A stretch of DNA of 64,000 bases, from contig WBMW01001268.1 in NCBI GenBank assembly GCA_013396635.1, forward strand, positions 1,511,657 to 1,575,656, given 5' to 3'. The stretch comes from Penelope pileata (lineage: Eukaryota; Chordata; Aves; Galliformes; Cracidae). Below the pieces are notes generated by a model. The model was not told the origin of the DNA, made no database searches, and saw only the letters and a list, made by a program, of their open reading frames with translations. Position numbers and translations under genes: made by a program. Positions 38,251 through 50,510 of the stretch are shown in pieces (within the stretch, counting starts at the first letter, position 1; every line of letters begins with the position of its first letter).

Positions 38251-39469
38251 ACACTAGCACTTGGGTAAAGGCAATGTTATGAAGGCCTCTGATGTGTTCA
38301 GGTCTAAGGCATCCCAAAAGAAAAATATTGCAATGATTGCAGTTATTTTCCTCCAGAAAGATTCAGAAAGACTTCACCCATGAGATGCCCCTAGGATCTA
38401 GATTTATCTATTGGTTTTATGTTCCAGGTTCCTTAGAGCCATTTACTCCAACATCCCAAGCTCCAAGGCCTTGGTAAAGATGAAATTACAGGGCAGGAAG
38501 CCTGAGTAAATAAACAATCACAAACATATTTAAGCTATATCAGCTCTTTCTTACATATACACAAACTCCTGTTTTACCAGTATTGACAGAGCACTCACTC
38601 CCTAACATGCCACATATTTACTTTTATCTCAGCTCTAACTAGAAGCTTTATTGGATAAGATGGAAGATGCTAACAACTACCTCTGATAGCAAGCCAGACC
38701 ACTACCTGTTACTGTGTGTGTTGTTGGACCTGAGGGAGCCAATGCACAGTAACCAGACTAAATTCAGCATGGCTCGCTGCAGTGTGCTGGCCACCAGAAC
38801 AGGCTTACTGGCAGTCCCTGAGCAAGGAACTGGCAAGAAATACATTAATCCAATTTAAAAGAAGGGTTTAAATTTCATTATCCCTGTAGGGTAGAAGTGT
38901 GCCACAACTTGTGGACTGTAAATTCACTGTCTAGCTTGCTATCGAATAGTCTCCCAGAGCAGAGATCTGAGAAATCAGCCCTTCTGATAAATGGAGTGAG
39001 ATTCAAGAGGCCTACAAGGAAGATTCCCCCTTGCACAGCAGTATGTTGAAGTGCATCACCGATAGCCCCACACCATTTCAAGCTGTTATTGCTGAGTGGC
39101 AGACATTCTCTGTGATGGCTGACATTAAAGAAAGCCCTGAATATGCATGTTGCCCTCTCTGCTGACAGCTGAGTCTCTGATGTAGTGAAATGCATAACAT
39201 CTGCCAAAGGAGCAAGCCCTCCTGAATAAATTATCATCTGCTCAGGACCCCTTGACTGGCTGAGACCAGTTAGGAAATCAGCAAGGGGACATCCATTCTT
39301 CACCTCCCAAGCCCACAGAAGGATGGTAAAAGTCAAAACTGTACTGCATGCAGGAAGAGGGCAGGAGAGCCCCGTGGGCGTTGACAATGTTCAGGTCCTT
39401 TGTGGCAGCGTGGGACTTGTTCATAGCAATTCCCAGGTGATCATAGGAAGAAAAAGACCCCCAGAAGCT

Positions 39470-39518
39470 AGAGAGAGAAAAAAAAAAAGGAAAAAAAGAA
39501 AAAAAAGGAGAAGGAAAG
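39470..39518 (+). repeat. Polypurine tract
   Basis: An uninterrupted run of 49 purines, mostly A with spaced G, continues after one C for another eight bases. It is a low-complexity tract. Confidence 0.9.
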
Positions 39519-42500
39519 CGGAAAAAAGCCCTATGCAGTGGTTTCCATCAGCCTACATTAGCAAAATATAATTCCCTCTGTACATCATTGAAAGCCCACA
39601 GGTATTAGCAGGCTCCGCTAATGGCACTGCTGGGGGCACAACCCAGCTCTCTGCATGCCATCACTCGCTGATGCCACACTCTTCTGAATCACTGAAGGCT
39701 GGGAATAACAGTCAGAGAAACAAACACCCCCGCATTCAAGGTTTGCATCACCGGAGCAATTCCTCCTTGACTTCACAGGTGATCAACAGGAGCCCTGAAG
39801 TGCAGATTTAAGATTCAAGTGTGTGCAGGAAAGATCAGCAAAGACATATCTGCCTCTTCTTGAGCTTGTACTCCCCTGAAGTTGGAAATCTGATGCTGAA
39901 AGAGACCTCAGGATCTTGCATCCCTTCTGTCCATTGTGGGGCAGCACTGCCTTTTCCTTGCTCAGGAGATGCAGCGAGGTCCTCCAAGCTACAGGCTCCT
40001 CAGATCTTCTAAGGAAACAGGCAGTTCCCAGAGGCCTGACCTTCTTCCTTCGCAGAATTTATTGTTCAGGCTATGGCTTGGGTCACAGCCTTGGCTGGCG
40101 CAGCTGCCTTCGTTGACTCAGTGGGAACGCTCACTACCTGGGAGAGGAGGAAACTCTCTGAATTTTAATCACATTTTGGCTGCCAATCCCAAGGCCAGGA
40201 AAATACTTGTTTACATGATTAGAAACAAGATGTGTTACATACACATATTCTCGTCAGCAATTAGTGCCTGAGCATAGGCAGACAATAACCTCCTGGCTGA
40301 ATGCAGTGCAAATCCCTCGGCTATGATATTCTGGCACGACTTTACCTCCAGGACCCTGGTGTTGCCACACCTGCCTCTCTCTGGCACAGCAAAGCCACAG
40401 CAAACACGAGGGAACAGCACCTGGGCCTATTTCCTGTTTTGACTAGGAAAAATAAAATATTCTGGAGACCAAACAAGCCCTTAGCATTAAATGCAGTTAG
40501 AAGAAAGAGGGAGCCTGTGTGCATCAGATGTAGCTGCGGTTTGGTTAGGGACAGCTTTAGCTATCCAAGAGGAGCGTCTGAATGGAAGCCAGTGAGCCAC
40601 ACTGCTTCAGAGAAAATCAAAATCGGGTTATTTGTGTCTGCAAAGAAAGGCACAGAGCAGAGACCAAAGACAGCCATAGGCTGTAACACAGGCAAGCCCT
40701 CAGAGACAAGAATTTTGCTGACAAATCCCTGCCAAATCTACAGTAATTTTTGCAAATGATAGCCATGGAGTTTCTTATGGGAAGGTTTGAAAATGCAAAG
40801 CACATATACAGCTGCAGCCCAATTCTTTAATTTCTGAGAAGCTACATAACCTATGACCCCAGAGAACCAGATGTGCGTTGGATCTCTCTGTCCTTTACTC
40901 CATGTCTCTCTTAAACATGAGGGAAGCAATTGCTTCTGCTTTTACTTGAGAATCAATGCAACTGTCTAAAAACAACCTCCCTTAATGATGCTGCCTCTAT
41001 AGGTGTCTTTTGCAGCTCGCAGCCTACCATAAGAAATGCAGCTTTTTTTTTTTTTTAATACTGCACTAACTGGCAAAGCCTGCTTCCTAAATCTTTCAAA
41101 ATAAGTTGCATGCATCTCCAGATAACTTGTAGACAAGCTAAAAATAGGAAAAGTCAACCACTGAATTTAATCTTTTGCTTTTCTTTTTTTTCTTAGATTC
41201 ACTCACTATGTCGAGCAGTTGCATTTCGCGTGAGGTAAGGCACTAGACAATAGTTTTCCAAGAGCCTGGAAACAAGGGAAACCCATAAAACAATTCCACA
41301 TCCAGCAGCGTAGAGCTGCTTGCACTTACTGAACGATTGGCCCTGAAAGTGGCCTGCATTGTGTCTCTTCTGTCTTCTTTATACTGATATTTCTTTTTCA
41401 TGTATCTTCCTAAGCTGTCTGCTTTTATCTGCTCCTGCTACTTACTGAGCCTCCCGTTTTCTGAGGCTGTGCATTCCTCGGTGTCCTGCTCCCACTCACT
41501 TCTGAGATTAATGCTGTATAATATTCCAGAGCTATCACATTCTGTTACTTAGAGCTCATCTCATTCTTCCTAAAAATCAAATTTAAATTAAAAAAAAACA
41601 ATTTTAAAGCCTGTATATCTAAGCAGATACACAGATCTAGGATCAAGTACTGCTGGGGGGAGGGTAATAAAGGAGAGGCCATGTCAGACAAAATAGATAC
41701 TCATTTTGATGTGAAAGGGGTTCTCCGCTTTATTTAGGTGTATACATGTGACTTGTATAAGCCAACACCCCCTAGCATACAGTGAAAGGACTGCCTAATT
41801 TGGATCAACCACATTTTGCATTGCCCTGCAGGTTTCCTGACCAAGTCAGCAACAAGGCAGGGACTGCACCTGCTCGAAGCCTGAGGGATGCTAGGAGGTG
41901 AAGGTGCCGTCCTGCTTCCCAGGCATGGGACGTGCCATTGATCATGAGTGATCAGCTTTGGGCAAGTCTTGCTGCAAGGAGGTGGTGCTGTGATTCACCC
42001 CTCTGGGCTGGGAGCCAGCTCGCTTGACAGCAAGGAAATTCTTTCAAATTCTTTCACTTTTCAGGACACAAGCAGGAGGTAGGTAGGAAACCGGACAAAT
42101 TTTGCTAGTGTGTAACTGCAGAGTTCTTTGGCCTGTCCATCTCCAACACCGACAAGGCTGTGCTGGAAGATGGGCACCCTGCTCATGTCCGTTCCCAGCG
42201 GGGCTGGGTCTGTCCTTGCCATGCCCCACAAGCAGACCACACAACTGGCCTCCCTCAGCCCAGCTCCAGAGCACAGTAGCTGCCTTCCCCAAGTATGGAT
42301 AGAGTAGGCACTTTCTACCCACACTTGCACTTGCCTTCAAAACAGATGTTGCTCCTCTGCCTTTCAATGGAACAAATGCCATGAAGTACTACAATGGTAG
42401 TTAAAAATGTACTTTCATACTACGTCATGGAAGAGTGGGCTAATAAAGATGACTAATTCCAGTGCTTCAAACTGGGGGAAATGAGTTCCCTGGAAGAGTA

Positions 42501-45500
42501 GATTAGGTGGCATGTTATTACCAACTGTTCCTACAGGAGCTCAGTGGGCACATGGCACTTTGCAGACAGGTTTCCTGACCTGCAGAACATAATGCACAAT
42601 TACATGATACAGAATGAGGTTTTCCCTTCTAGGAAAGTAGTTTCTGTGAGCTGGAACTGATGAAACCTGCTTTGCTCCATACCTTTTCTGGTCAATGCTT
42701 GGGTGGATAAAGCCTCTCTTCTGCACCTTTCTGGAGAAAGAATAAACCACCTTATTCCTGGATCTGTTGAACTCAGCTGCCAGCCAGTTAGCAAGTTTGT
42801 TGCAATAAGCTAAGAACTTCTAAACTCTGGCTGGTTTAAGAGCCCAACAGCAATGAGGTCAAAAAGGAGAGAAGCGCTCTGCGCTTTGCAGAGTGCTGGG
42901 ATATTTGCCAAGATCAAGCACAGTTTTTTCTCTAGCCAGTCAAGGGACACAGAATCTTTTCCACATCTTGCTGTCCAATTCAAAGCAGTTTGGCCAAAAG
43001 CAATATTCTGGAGGAATCCACTCTGGGCTGAATTTGGATTTTATTTTTAGTCAGACTGTCTGTCCTTCATTGCAAGGAAGAAAATATCACGCAATCTATG
43101 CTCATGCATCCACAAAAATATTGCTTTGAGACATACTGCAGTAAAAGCAATCCCCACCACTGATCCTTCTTCACTTTGAAGCACAGCCACAGTGTCCATC
43201 ATCTGTCTGTACGGTGCCCAAGTCATTCCAGTGTATAGAAACCTCAATGTCCTGGCAGTGGGGCTCACCCTTCGCCCCAGCCTGGCTTCTGCAGAAGGTC
43301 ACTTTTCTGCCGCCAGGGCTCTAGGTCAGTGGGCAGCAGCACCAAGCAGCAGGCCTTCCCCTCTGCTGCTACGGTCCTGCCTGATCTCCTTGGCACCAGG
43401 CTTCTTTGCAGAAACACTTCTTTAGTGTTGCAGCAAGCAAGGACCCATCACCATTACTGCAGTCATTTCTGCTGCTTGCCTGTGATTAACTAATTTGTTC
43501 ATATTGGTGGAATTAAAGAATGGGCTTGCAGAAGCAATAGGAGGAAGAAACAATTCTGTTTTCTATGTGAAGTCCCTTGGAAGGTGTTACATGATCCCAA
43601 TAGAGTCTATAATCCCAGAGCTTCCTGCTGCCCAGGGCTTTCCCCCAGTGCAGCACCGTATCCCGGCACTGATGCCATTGTTTCCACCTACATCCACAAA
43701 TGCCATCCTGCTCCTTCCTCTCCCCTGCCCTGGGTCCCCCATTCAAGGATCGTTAGACCCTGGGCTCATTCCTCTCTGAACAGTATTAGGAAAATATTCA
43801 GGCTGTCCTGGGAGACCAGTGCATCTGGCCAGCTCAGTGTCATTCAGAAATATAGGGAAGGTCTCCTTAGAACCAATTTCAAGATAGATTACCTGGACTC
43901 ACAGAGGTGCCATGCTCTGGTCACAGACTAATCCTGCTTAGGGAAAATCTGGCACAACAGCAGAGAGGAGGGATATTGCTGCTTAAAACTACCACAGAGC
44001 CCAGTCCAAGATTTTTGTTATTTACACCCTTTACAGGCACTAGCTTGCTAAATGCTTTCTTCTTACAAAGGGGCCTGTTGTATGTACACAGCATAGAAAA
44101 TGACAAAGTTTTCATAACCATCTTGCACAGACATCTGACAGACACAGAGTGGCAACTTCCAATGACCACTGAGGCTTAGTGGCAGCTTTCTGTGCCCACT
44201 GCTCTCAGAGATGCTGCATCTCGTTTAACAGATCAGACCACATAAAATAGACTTTCTACTTTTCTAGCGCACTGCAATAGAATAATATAAAGGTTTAGCC
44301 AGGATGAGAGCTTGACTTCTCTGCATAAAAGCTTTCACAGTGAAGTACAACTGAACCCAGCAAGCTGAGCAGCTGACGAGCCCACAGTGTCTCAGCTGCA
44401 GGCGGGTGAGTCGCTATGCTGGGATGACACTCAAGTTAATGCCTGCATGCAGGTGAGCTCCTGGGAGCGGCCCCACTGAGCCCAAAGGATGTGCCACTGC
44501 TGCCTGCACACAGCAGCAGTGAGGAGCTGCCAGCATTTGCCAGAGCCATGCTGTTCCCTACAGATGCTGGTTCAGTGCCTGAGCGGCTGAAGCCCCAGGC
44601 CCATCAGCCTGCCCCACGGGACAGGAGGCACAGCGGGAGGTTACCTCCAATGAGGTGTGGGTGAACGTCTGCCACCAGACTAGGTGTTATCTAAGGCCTC
44701 TGCTAGCCTTAGATAAATGGATCCTGCGAAGGCAGGAAGCAAGAATCCAGTATTATTCTCACTTCACATCAATTTAGAGACCCAGCAGTATTACAACATA
44801 TATAAAAATTGCCATCATTTAAAATGATTTAAAAAATTATATAATATCTATAATCATACAAAACTCATTCCTTATTACTACCTACATACTTCTGGAAGGC
44901 ACCGGTTTAACTGAGGACTGCACAGAGCTTTGGGATCCCAAGATAAAGACTAACACCTACAGGGAATTGGATGTGGCATCCAAAAACATTCAGCGAGGGC
45001 ACGGACAGATGGCCAAAGTGATGAAGATGTGTTTGTGAAGCTGAGATCTCTCAGGCATGCAGGTCTCCACTAAAAGAGCCAGAAAGCCCCCCTCCCACCT
45101 CCCTCTGACGGGGCGGTGCAGACACGCGGTGCTGTCATTTCGGGCAGACAAGCCCTTTCTCCTTGTCCCGGGCACTCCCCCTAACCAGGCACAGCACCCG
45201 GCCGCAGAGCCACCACTCCCTGCACGCAGTAGGGATTGCTGCTGGAAACTCCCCTCGCACCACTCCTGGCTCAGCCCCAGTGACACACACGCAGAGTCAC
45301 ATCCTCCCTCCCTGCTGGTGAGCCAGCACTACCTGCAAGCCTGACGCGGTCACCACACAGCTTCCTTCCTCAGCAGGCTGGAGGCAGGAAGCACTGCCTT
45401 AGGCACTGCTTACAAAGCGTGCATGCGTTCAGATACACTCAGATGAACTTATCTGCAGCCATTTCCTCCTCAGGAAGCTGCCCAAGAATTAGCCTACTTC

Positions 45501-47371
45501 TCACTCAGCTCCTTGCCACATCCCTCTGTGACATCACTTACAGGAACACGCCTAAAGTTCCCCAGCTTGCAAAATGGGATTAAATCATATTTGCCTGGTA
45601 TCATGCATTAATGTACTAAACAGTAGCCATTCAGCCTAGAGGACTAAATAATTATTAAAGCTGATAAAGTGCTTTCCTTGAGTGGACATTGTTCAGGCAT
45701 GGAGATCTCACAGGAAAAGGTGCTAATGGCAAGTCAGAACCACGGTGAACTCTGCAGCAACCTTCAGGACCTCAGCCTGGGGGCATTTTATTTCTCACAT
45801 TTCCAGGAGCCATATGGCACTGGAAGGGAGGGGAGCAAAGCTGAGAGTAGCCAAGGGTTAGTGATACCCCAGAAATACAACCTGGAGATTCCCCGAATGA
45901 GGCAGCAAATGGGATTTAGCAGACACCATTCTGGAGCCTTGTAGAGGCTGCCAAGGGAGCGGGGCAGGTTCCAGGCCCCAGGCAGCCGGTGACAGAAACG
46001 CAGGAGGGAGACAACTCTCAGCGATCTTCTGGAAAGACTCAGGAAGGAAGTGGGAGTACAACTTCCTACTCAGGACAGCAAGATTTGACCGCTGCTCAAT
46101 TCCTCTATGACTCAAATGGTATTTCTTAAAGCAGCCCTGCTTCTGATGACTAAAAAATAGCAACTGCTAAACCAGAGGAGACTGCTGACTAATGCTGCAC
46201 TGGAGGATGCATCCTTCCCTTGAGGATAAGAGGGTACAAGCACCCATTTAGGGATGAGACAGACAGAACTGCCAGGGTCACCCCATTATGGCTGACCTAC
46301 AGTTTCCATGCAGACTGTTTTCTAAATTGTAGAGAAGATGACTAAACAAGGCAACTTCTATAACTGTTCTATAGCTGTATTACAATCTATGTGAATGACA
46401 TTTCTTAGAGACCTATAGTTTCAATGGCAAACTTTTTTGAGTCCTCAGATGAAAAGAGAATGAAAATCTTTAGCATTGACCACAGACCTTCCTTTAATTA
46501 AGTTCTCTTCAACACGAGCACATCATTTGGAAAAACATCCCATCCCTATATTGTGTCCAGTGACTACAATCTTTGGCAAGCAGTGGCAATGGGAGCTTCT
46601 TCTGACCATAAAAACCCTGGGTTTCATTTCCAGACTGAATATGTTGAGATGGATCTTCCTTCCATTTGCTGTTGCTGTGCTCCTGTAAGAAGACACCTAC
46701 AGGGGTGTGTTCCTGACAGGGGACACTGGTAGATGGTGAGCTTGATGCACCTACGGAGACAAAGCTCCCAGCAGCTCCTGTAGCAAAGCAGATCTTTCAG
46801 TGCATTTGCCAAGGACACATTTCACACTGGGCCCACCCTGCTGAGCAGACTTAGACATACTGAGTCAGTAAGCAAATTGTCTGCTTCTCCACCACTCTCC
46901 AACATTTACATTGCCTACAAATGTGATCAGCACAAGAATCTTGTAGTTACTCCATCAATAAAAGCCATTAAATAACGTGGGGTCAAGGACCAGCCACTAT
47001 AGGCAGACTCAAAGACACCAGAAAGAAGACACACATTTACAAACACACACACAACATGCACCACATTTAATTCAGGAAAAGAGGCAAGACCAGCACTGCA
47101 ATTGCCTGCAGGAACCCACTGGAAACCAACCTGCTGAACAACAATTCCCTAATTATGGTTACACAGGAGTTCTGGTAATGACTCACTCTCCAAGTCTCTG
47201 AACATGCTCCACTTTGAATTACGTATCATTCTGGTTTTTTTGTTTTTTAAATCAAATTACTGTATTTTCCCAAAGCAAATGCCTGAATGGAAACTAATTT
47301 TAAACATGTTAGTGTTTTTATCTTTCCCATCAAATGTACAATCTCAACAAAGAAAAGGTTTCCAGTTAGTT

Positions 47372-47389
47372 TGACAATGATAATTGTCA
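47372..47389. promoter_or_regulatory. Inverted repeat TGACAAT-N4-ATTGTCA
   Basis: Two perfect 7-bp arms are separated by GATA, within about 200 bp of AT-rich sequence with TTTATTAG and AAATAAAG motifs. TGACA is the core of MEIS/TGIF-type homeodomain sites. A regulatory role is an inference only. Confidence 0.25.
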
Positions 47390-50329
47390 TTTATTAGTTG
47401 CCCTTTTTAAATAAAGAACATCATTTGGCTGTTCCATTATTTCGCCTGGACTTGAAGGTCATAAATGGACAGCTCATTTATTCTTTTTAAGTAATAGTAA
47501 AAACCTCATCTTTCTTCCACTTTTTTTGTCATTTCCCTACTGCTGCTAGAAACACTGCAAAACAATACCTTCTGCCTCAGTAGTTTCTGTTCAAAACCCT
47601 TTGGGGCTACTTCTGGACCAAAAAAACCCACATTTCCTCCCAACCTTGCAACATTTCTGTCATCATCTAGGTTTCTCCCTCCGTCATCATTGAGCCCTTG
47701 CCATACCAGGAACTGTGTTGAGCATTGTTCTGATACCACCACTGGGACTACTATTGTCCTAAAATAAGTTTAACAAAATCTCCTCAAAGAAAAGCGTTAC
47801 TTTTCTTGGCTTATGATTCAGGCTGATTTTCTCTTTCGAATTTACCTATTTGCCACCATTCTGCTGCAACAGAATGTATCTATTCACCACATTTCTGCTG
47901 CTGCAGGTGACTGCAGGTGCCATCTTTGTGTTGGAAACATGACCCTTTCCCAAACAGGGCCCATCCAGCGCCTCAGAGGAAGAAGGTAGTCAACAGGCAC
48001 GGAAGATGCCCACCTCGTGGTCACGCCAGGAAAGGGTGAAGCCCAGGGCAAGAACACATCATGCTAACATCATCTCTCCATAGCAAAATATTCTCCTATT
48101 TAAAAAGAAGCAGATCTCCCAGGGGAGAGCAAATTAGTATCCAGCGTCTGACACTGTTTGTCTTTCTCCTGATGGATGAGCCATTTTTTCCCTCTCTTTC
48201 AGACTACTACTTGGCTATACTTTCCTTTTAACGAGCTTTTGGACCAAAGCCCAAAATGGATCAAAGACCTTGGGCTTAGGAGGGAAGAAAGGACACATAA
48301 ACCAAATATTTGCATTTTTTCTCTTTTTCTTTACAAACATAAATTGTACTTTTCACTATTGAGGTTAATGTCAACGAAGAGGCTTAGTGCTTTGTTTCAG
48401 GAGCGGAGGGTGACCTGGCTGCCATTTACCAGAGATGGATGTCAAGCAGCAGGCAGGTGCGAGAGAGCCCTCTGGAGAAGGGCAGAGAAAGGATGACTGC
48501 TGCCAATGGGCAGCACTCACCTTTCTGAGCAAATGCATCCCTGCCTGCACAAACACAGCAGCCCCTAGGGGAAAAACAGAAAGTAGATTAATGGGTGAAT
48601 TTCTACTTCGTGTGTGACACTAGAACCTGAGTCTCGAGGTGGCAAGAAATTGCAGCTGTCAGGAGACAAAGGAGCAAAGCAGGGCAAGTAGGAGATCATG
48701 TCACATCTCCATCCCTCCTTTCCCATGACTCTGAAGTGTGATTAGCAAAAGCTCACCGCTGCCAGCAGACAGCTTTGAGATCAGTGGGTGGGAAGCTCCC
48801 CCACTGCCTGGAGCTGCTGTTGCTCTGACAGCGTAGCACAGAGAGCAGGCCTAAAAAGGGGAAATAAATAATCCTGCAAGGTTATGGCCATCAGGACTTG
48901 GCTGCTCAATTTGACCCATTTTCTCCCTTTTCCAATAGAGAGCTTTGTCAGGAGTTCAGAAACTAGCACTTGCCTACACATGCCTACTGCACAAGGGAGT
49001 TAAGTGAGAACAACTAGGAGGCTGGTGAAGCTGGGAAAGGACAGGAGAGAAAAGAAATAAATCATCCAGAAGAAGCGGCAGGAGCTGTAAAGAGGCTGCA
49101 GAGCCCCCCAGAATGCCTGTAGCCACTGAAGGAGGGGGGGATGATTGAGTGCCTGCCTGATGGTGCTGGGCCAGGAGAGAAGTGCACGCCCCAGCTAAGC
49201 AGAGCGCAGCGTTGCACAGGAGCTCTCTCAGTCACAGCTACTGAGCTGCTGCGGCTCTGCTGCCTGGAACAAGTGGTCTCCAGGAGAGCCCAGGTGTGCT
49301 TGGGAGCAGTGACCACCATGGGCAGCTGCTGGGCAGGTAACAGAATGCTCGCCAGCCCCCAGCTGCCACAAGGCCTTTGCCTGGGGTTCAGAGCAGAGAA
49401 AGGCCATTTCTAGCACAGCAGGCGCCACACATCTTTCCATCAGATTTTAGAGGTTTTTGTTTGCTGTCAATAGTGTTTCTGCTTCCAAAAGTCCTCCTGA
49501 TGTGGGCTTCCTGTGGCTCTCTGAGCAGCATCCCGTGAAGTGCGGGAGGAAAATACTGCTAATGCGATGCAGGGTTTTATTTCCAGGAGACCTCTCACAA
49601 GAGGCAGTTGCCCTTCACTGAGTACATTTTGTATGTTAGTCTCCAAGTGTGATTGAGCAAGAACAGCCCTGGTTTCCTGGCAGGCCCTCAGTGCACTGCC
49701 CCGCTTGTCGTACACTTGTAACACCTCTGTGACACAGACCCGCTCGTGGCATACTCCAGATGGCAACTCAGAACGATGGGATTAGCTGTATGGAGCACAC
49801 TCCTACAGAAAACAAAGAGGCTGCCAGGCTTATTTGTTGGTGATTGTGTGCAGAGCTCTGGAACACGTACGCTTTGTTCTCCTCATTTCCTACCTTTAAA
49901 ATGTCTCTTCCCAGTAGAAGACAACTGCCACGCTATGTTCAGTCTCAAATCCCCTGTTGGAGGGGGCAGGGAGCAGCATAGACTCATATTCATAATTTTC
50001 TTCCTCCTTGTTGAGTTCTCTTTTTCTTAGGGTAAAATAGAGCCGTTGAGCTGGAAGCGTAGATCTCCTTCTGATTTGCAAATCTTCTCCCTCTACCCCC
50101 AAAATGAGGTGATATAAGGAATCAAAACAAAATGTTAACAACCTTATATTTGCTCTCTTCAAATATTAGCTATGCCAAGCATCTAAACACAGAAGAAACA
50201 TAATGAGGTTCCATAAGATGTAGTGTGAAACACACCCAGGAGTAACCCAGCACACGCTAATGGGCATTCCCCAGAGTTTCTGACTCATGGATGTGTTTGG
50301 TACTATTTCTGTAGGGCAAACAGTAAGGA

Positions 50330-50510
50330 AGGAAGACAGCCACGAGCAGAGGTGTCCGCAAGCTGACTGCAGAACTCGGTAATGCCAGAAGACTGGAGAG
50401 TGGCTAATGAAGCATCTCATTTCAGAAACGACAAGAGGAGACTCCAGGGAAGAGCAGTAGTGACCTATATAGAGCAGAAGGATACAACAGAAAGGCCTGG
50501 AGAGGTGAGG
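50330..50510 (+). mobile_element. Diverged CR1 ORF2 internal fragment, sense
   Basis: Around 50390-50425 one frame reads VMPEDWRVAN, which matches the conserved PEDW(R/K)xAN motif near the start of the CR1 reverse-transcriptase domain. It is followed by an FRN...KR stretch and by DNA resembling GACCCAGGGAA...GTGACCT, in the expected order but with deletions. No tail is present. Limits are approximate. Confidence 0.5.

Larger units (their letters stand above)
38251..50329. other. Intergenic, mostly featureless
   Basis: Twelve kilobases without a recognisable gene. It contains a purine tract (39470-39518), a candidate microexon (41197-41234), a CpG-richer patch around 45105-45225 and an AT-rich palindrome-bearing segment (about 47250-47480). 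The open frames 38878-39387 (169 codons, - strand) and 40301-40759 (152 codons, + strand) are the longest but match nothing I know. Confidence 0.55.

Noticed and set aside
38878..39387. 169-codon - strand open frame, the longest in the window
   Set aside because: Looked at for retroviral or host protein similarity and nothing was recognisable; no promoter or splice context supports it.
40301..40759. 152-codon + strand open frame
   Set aside because: No recognisable motif and overlapped by several frames on the other strand; chance is the simplest explanation.
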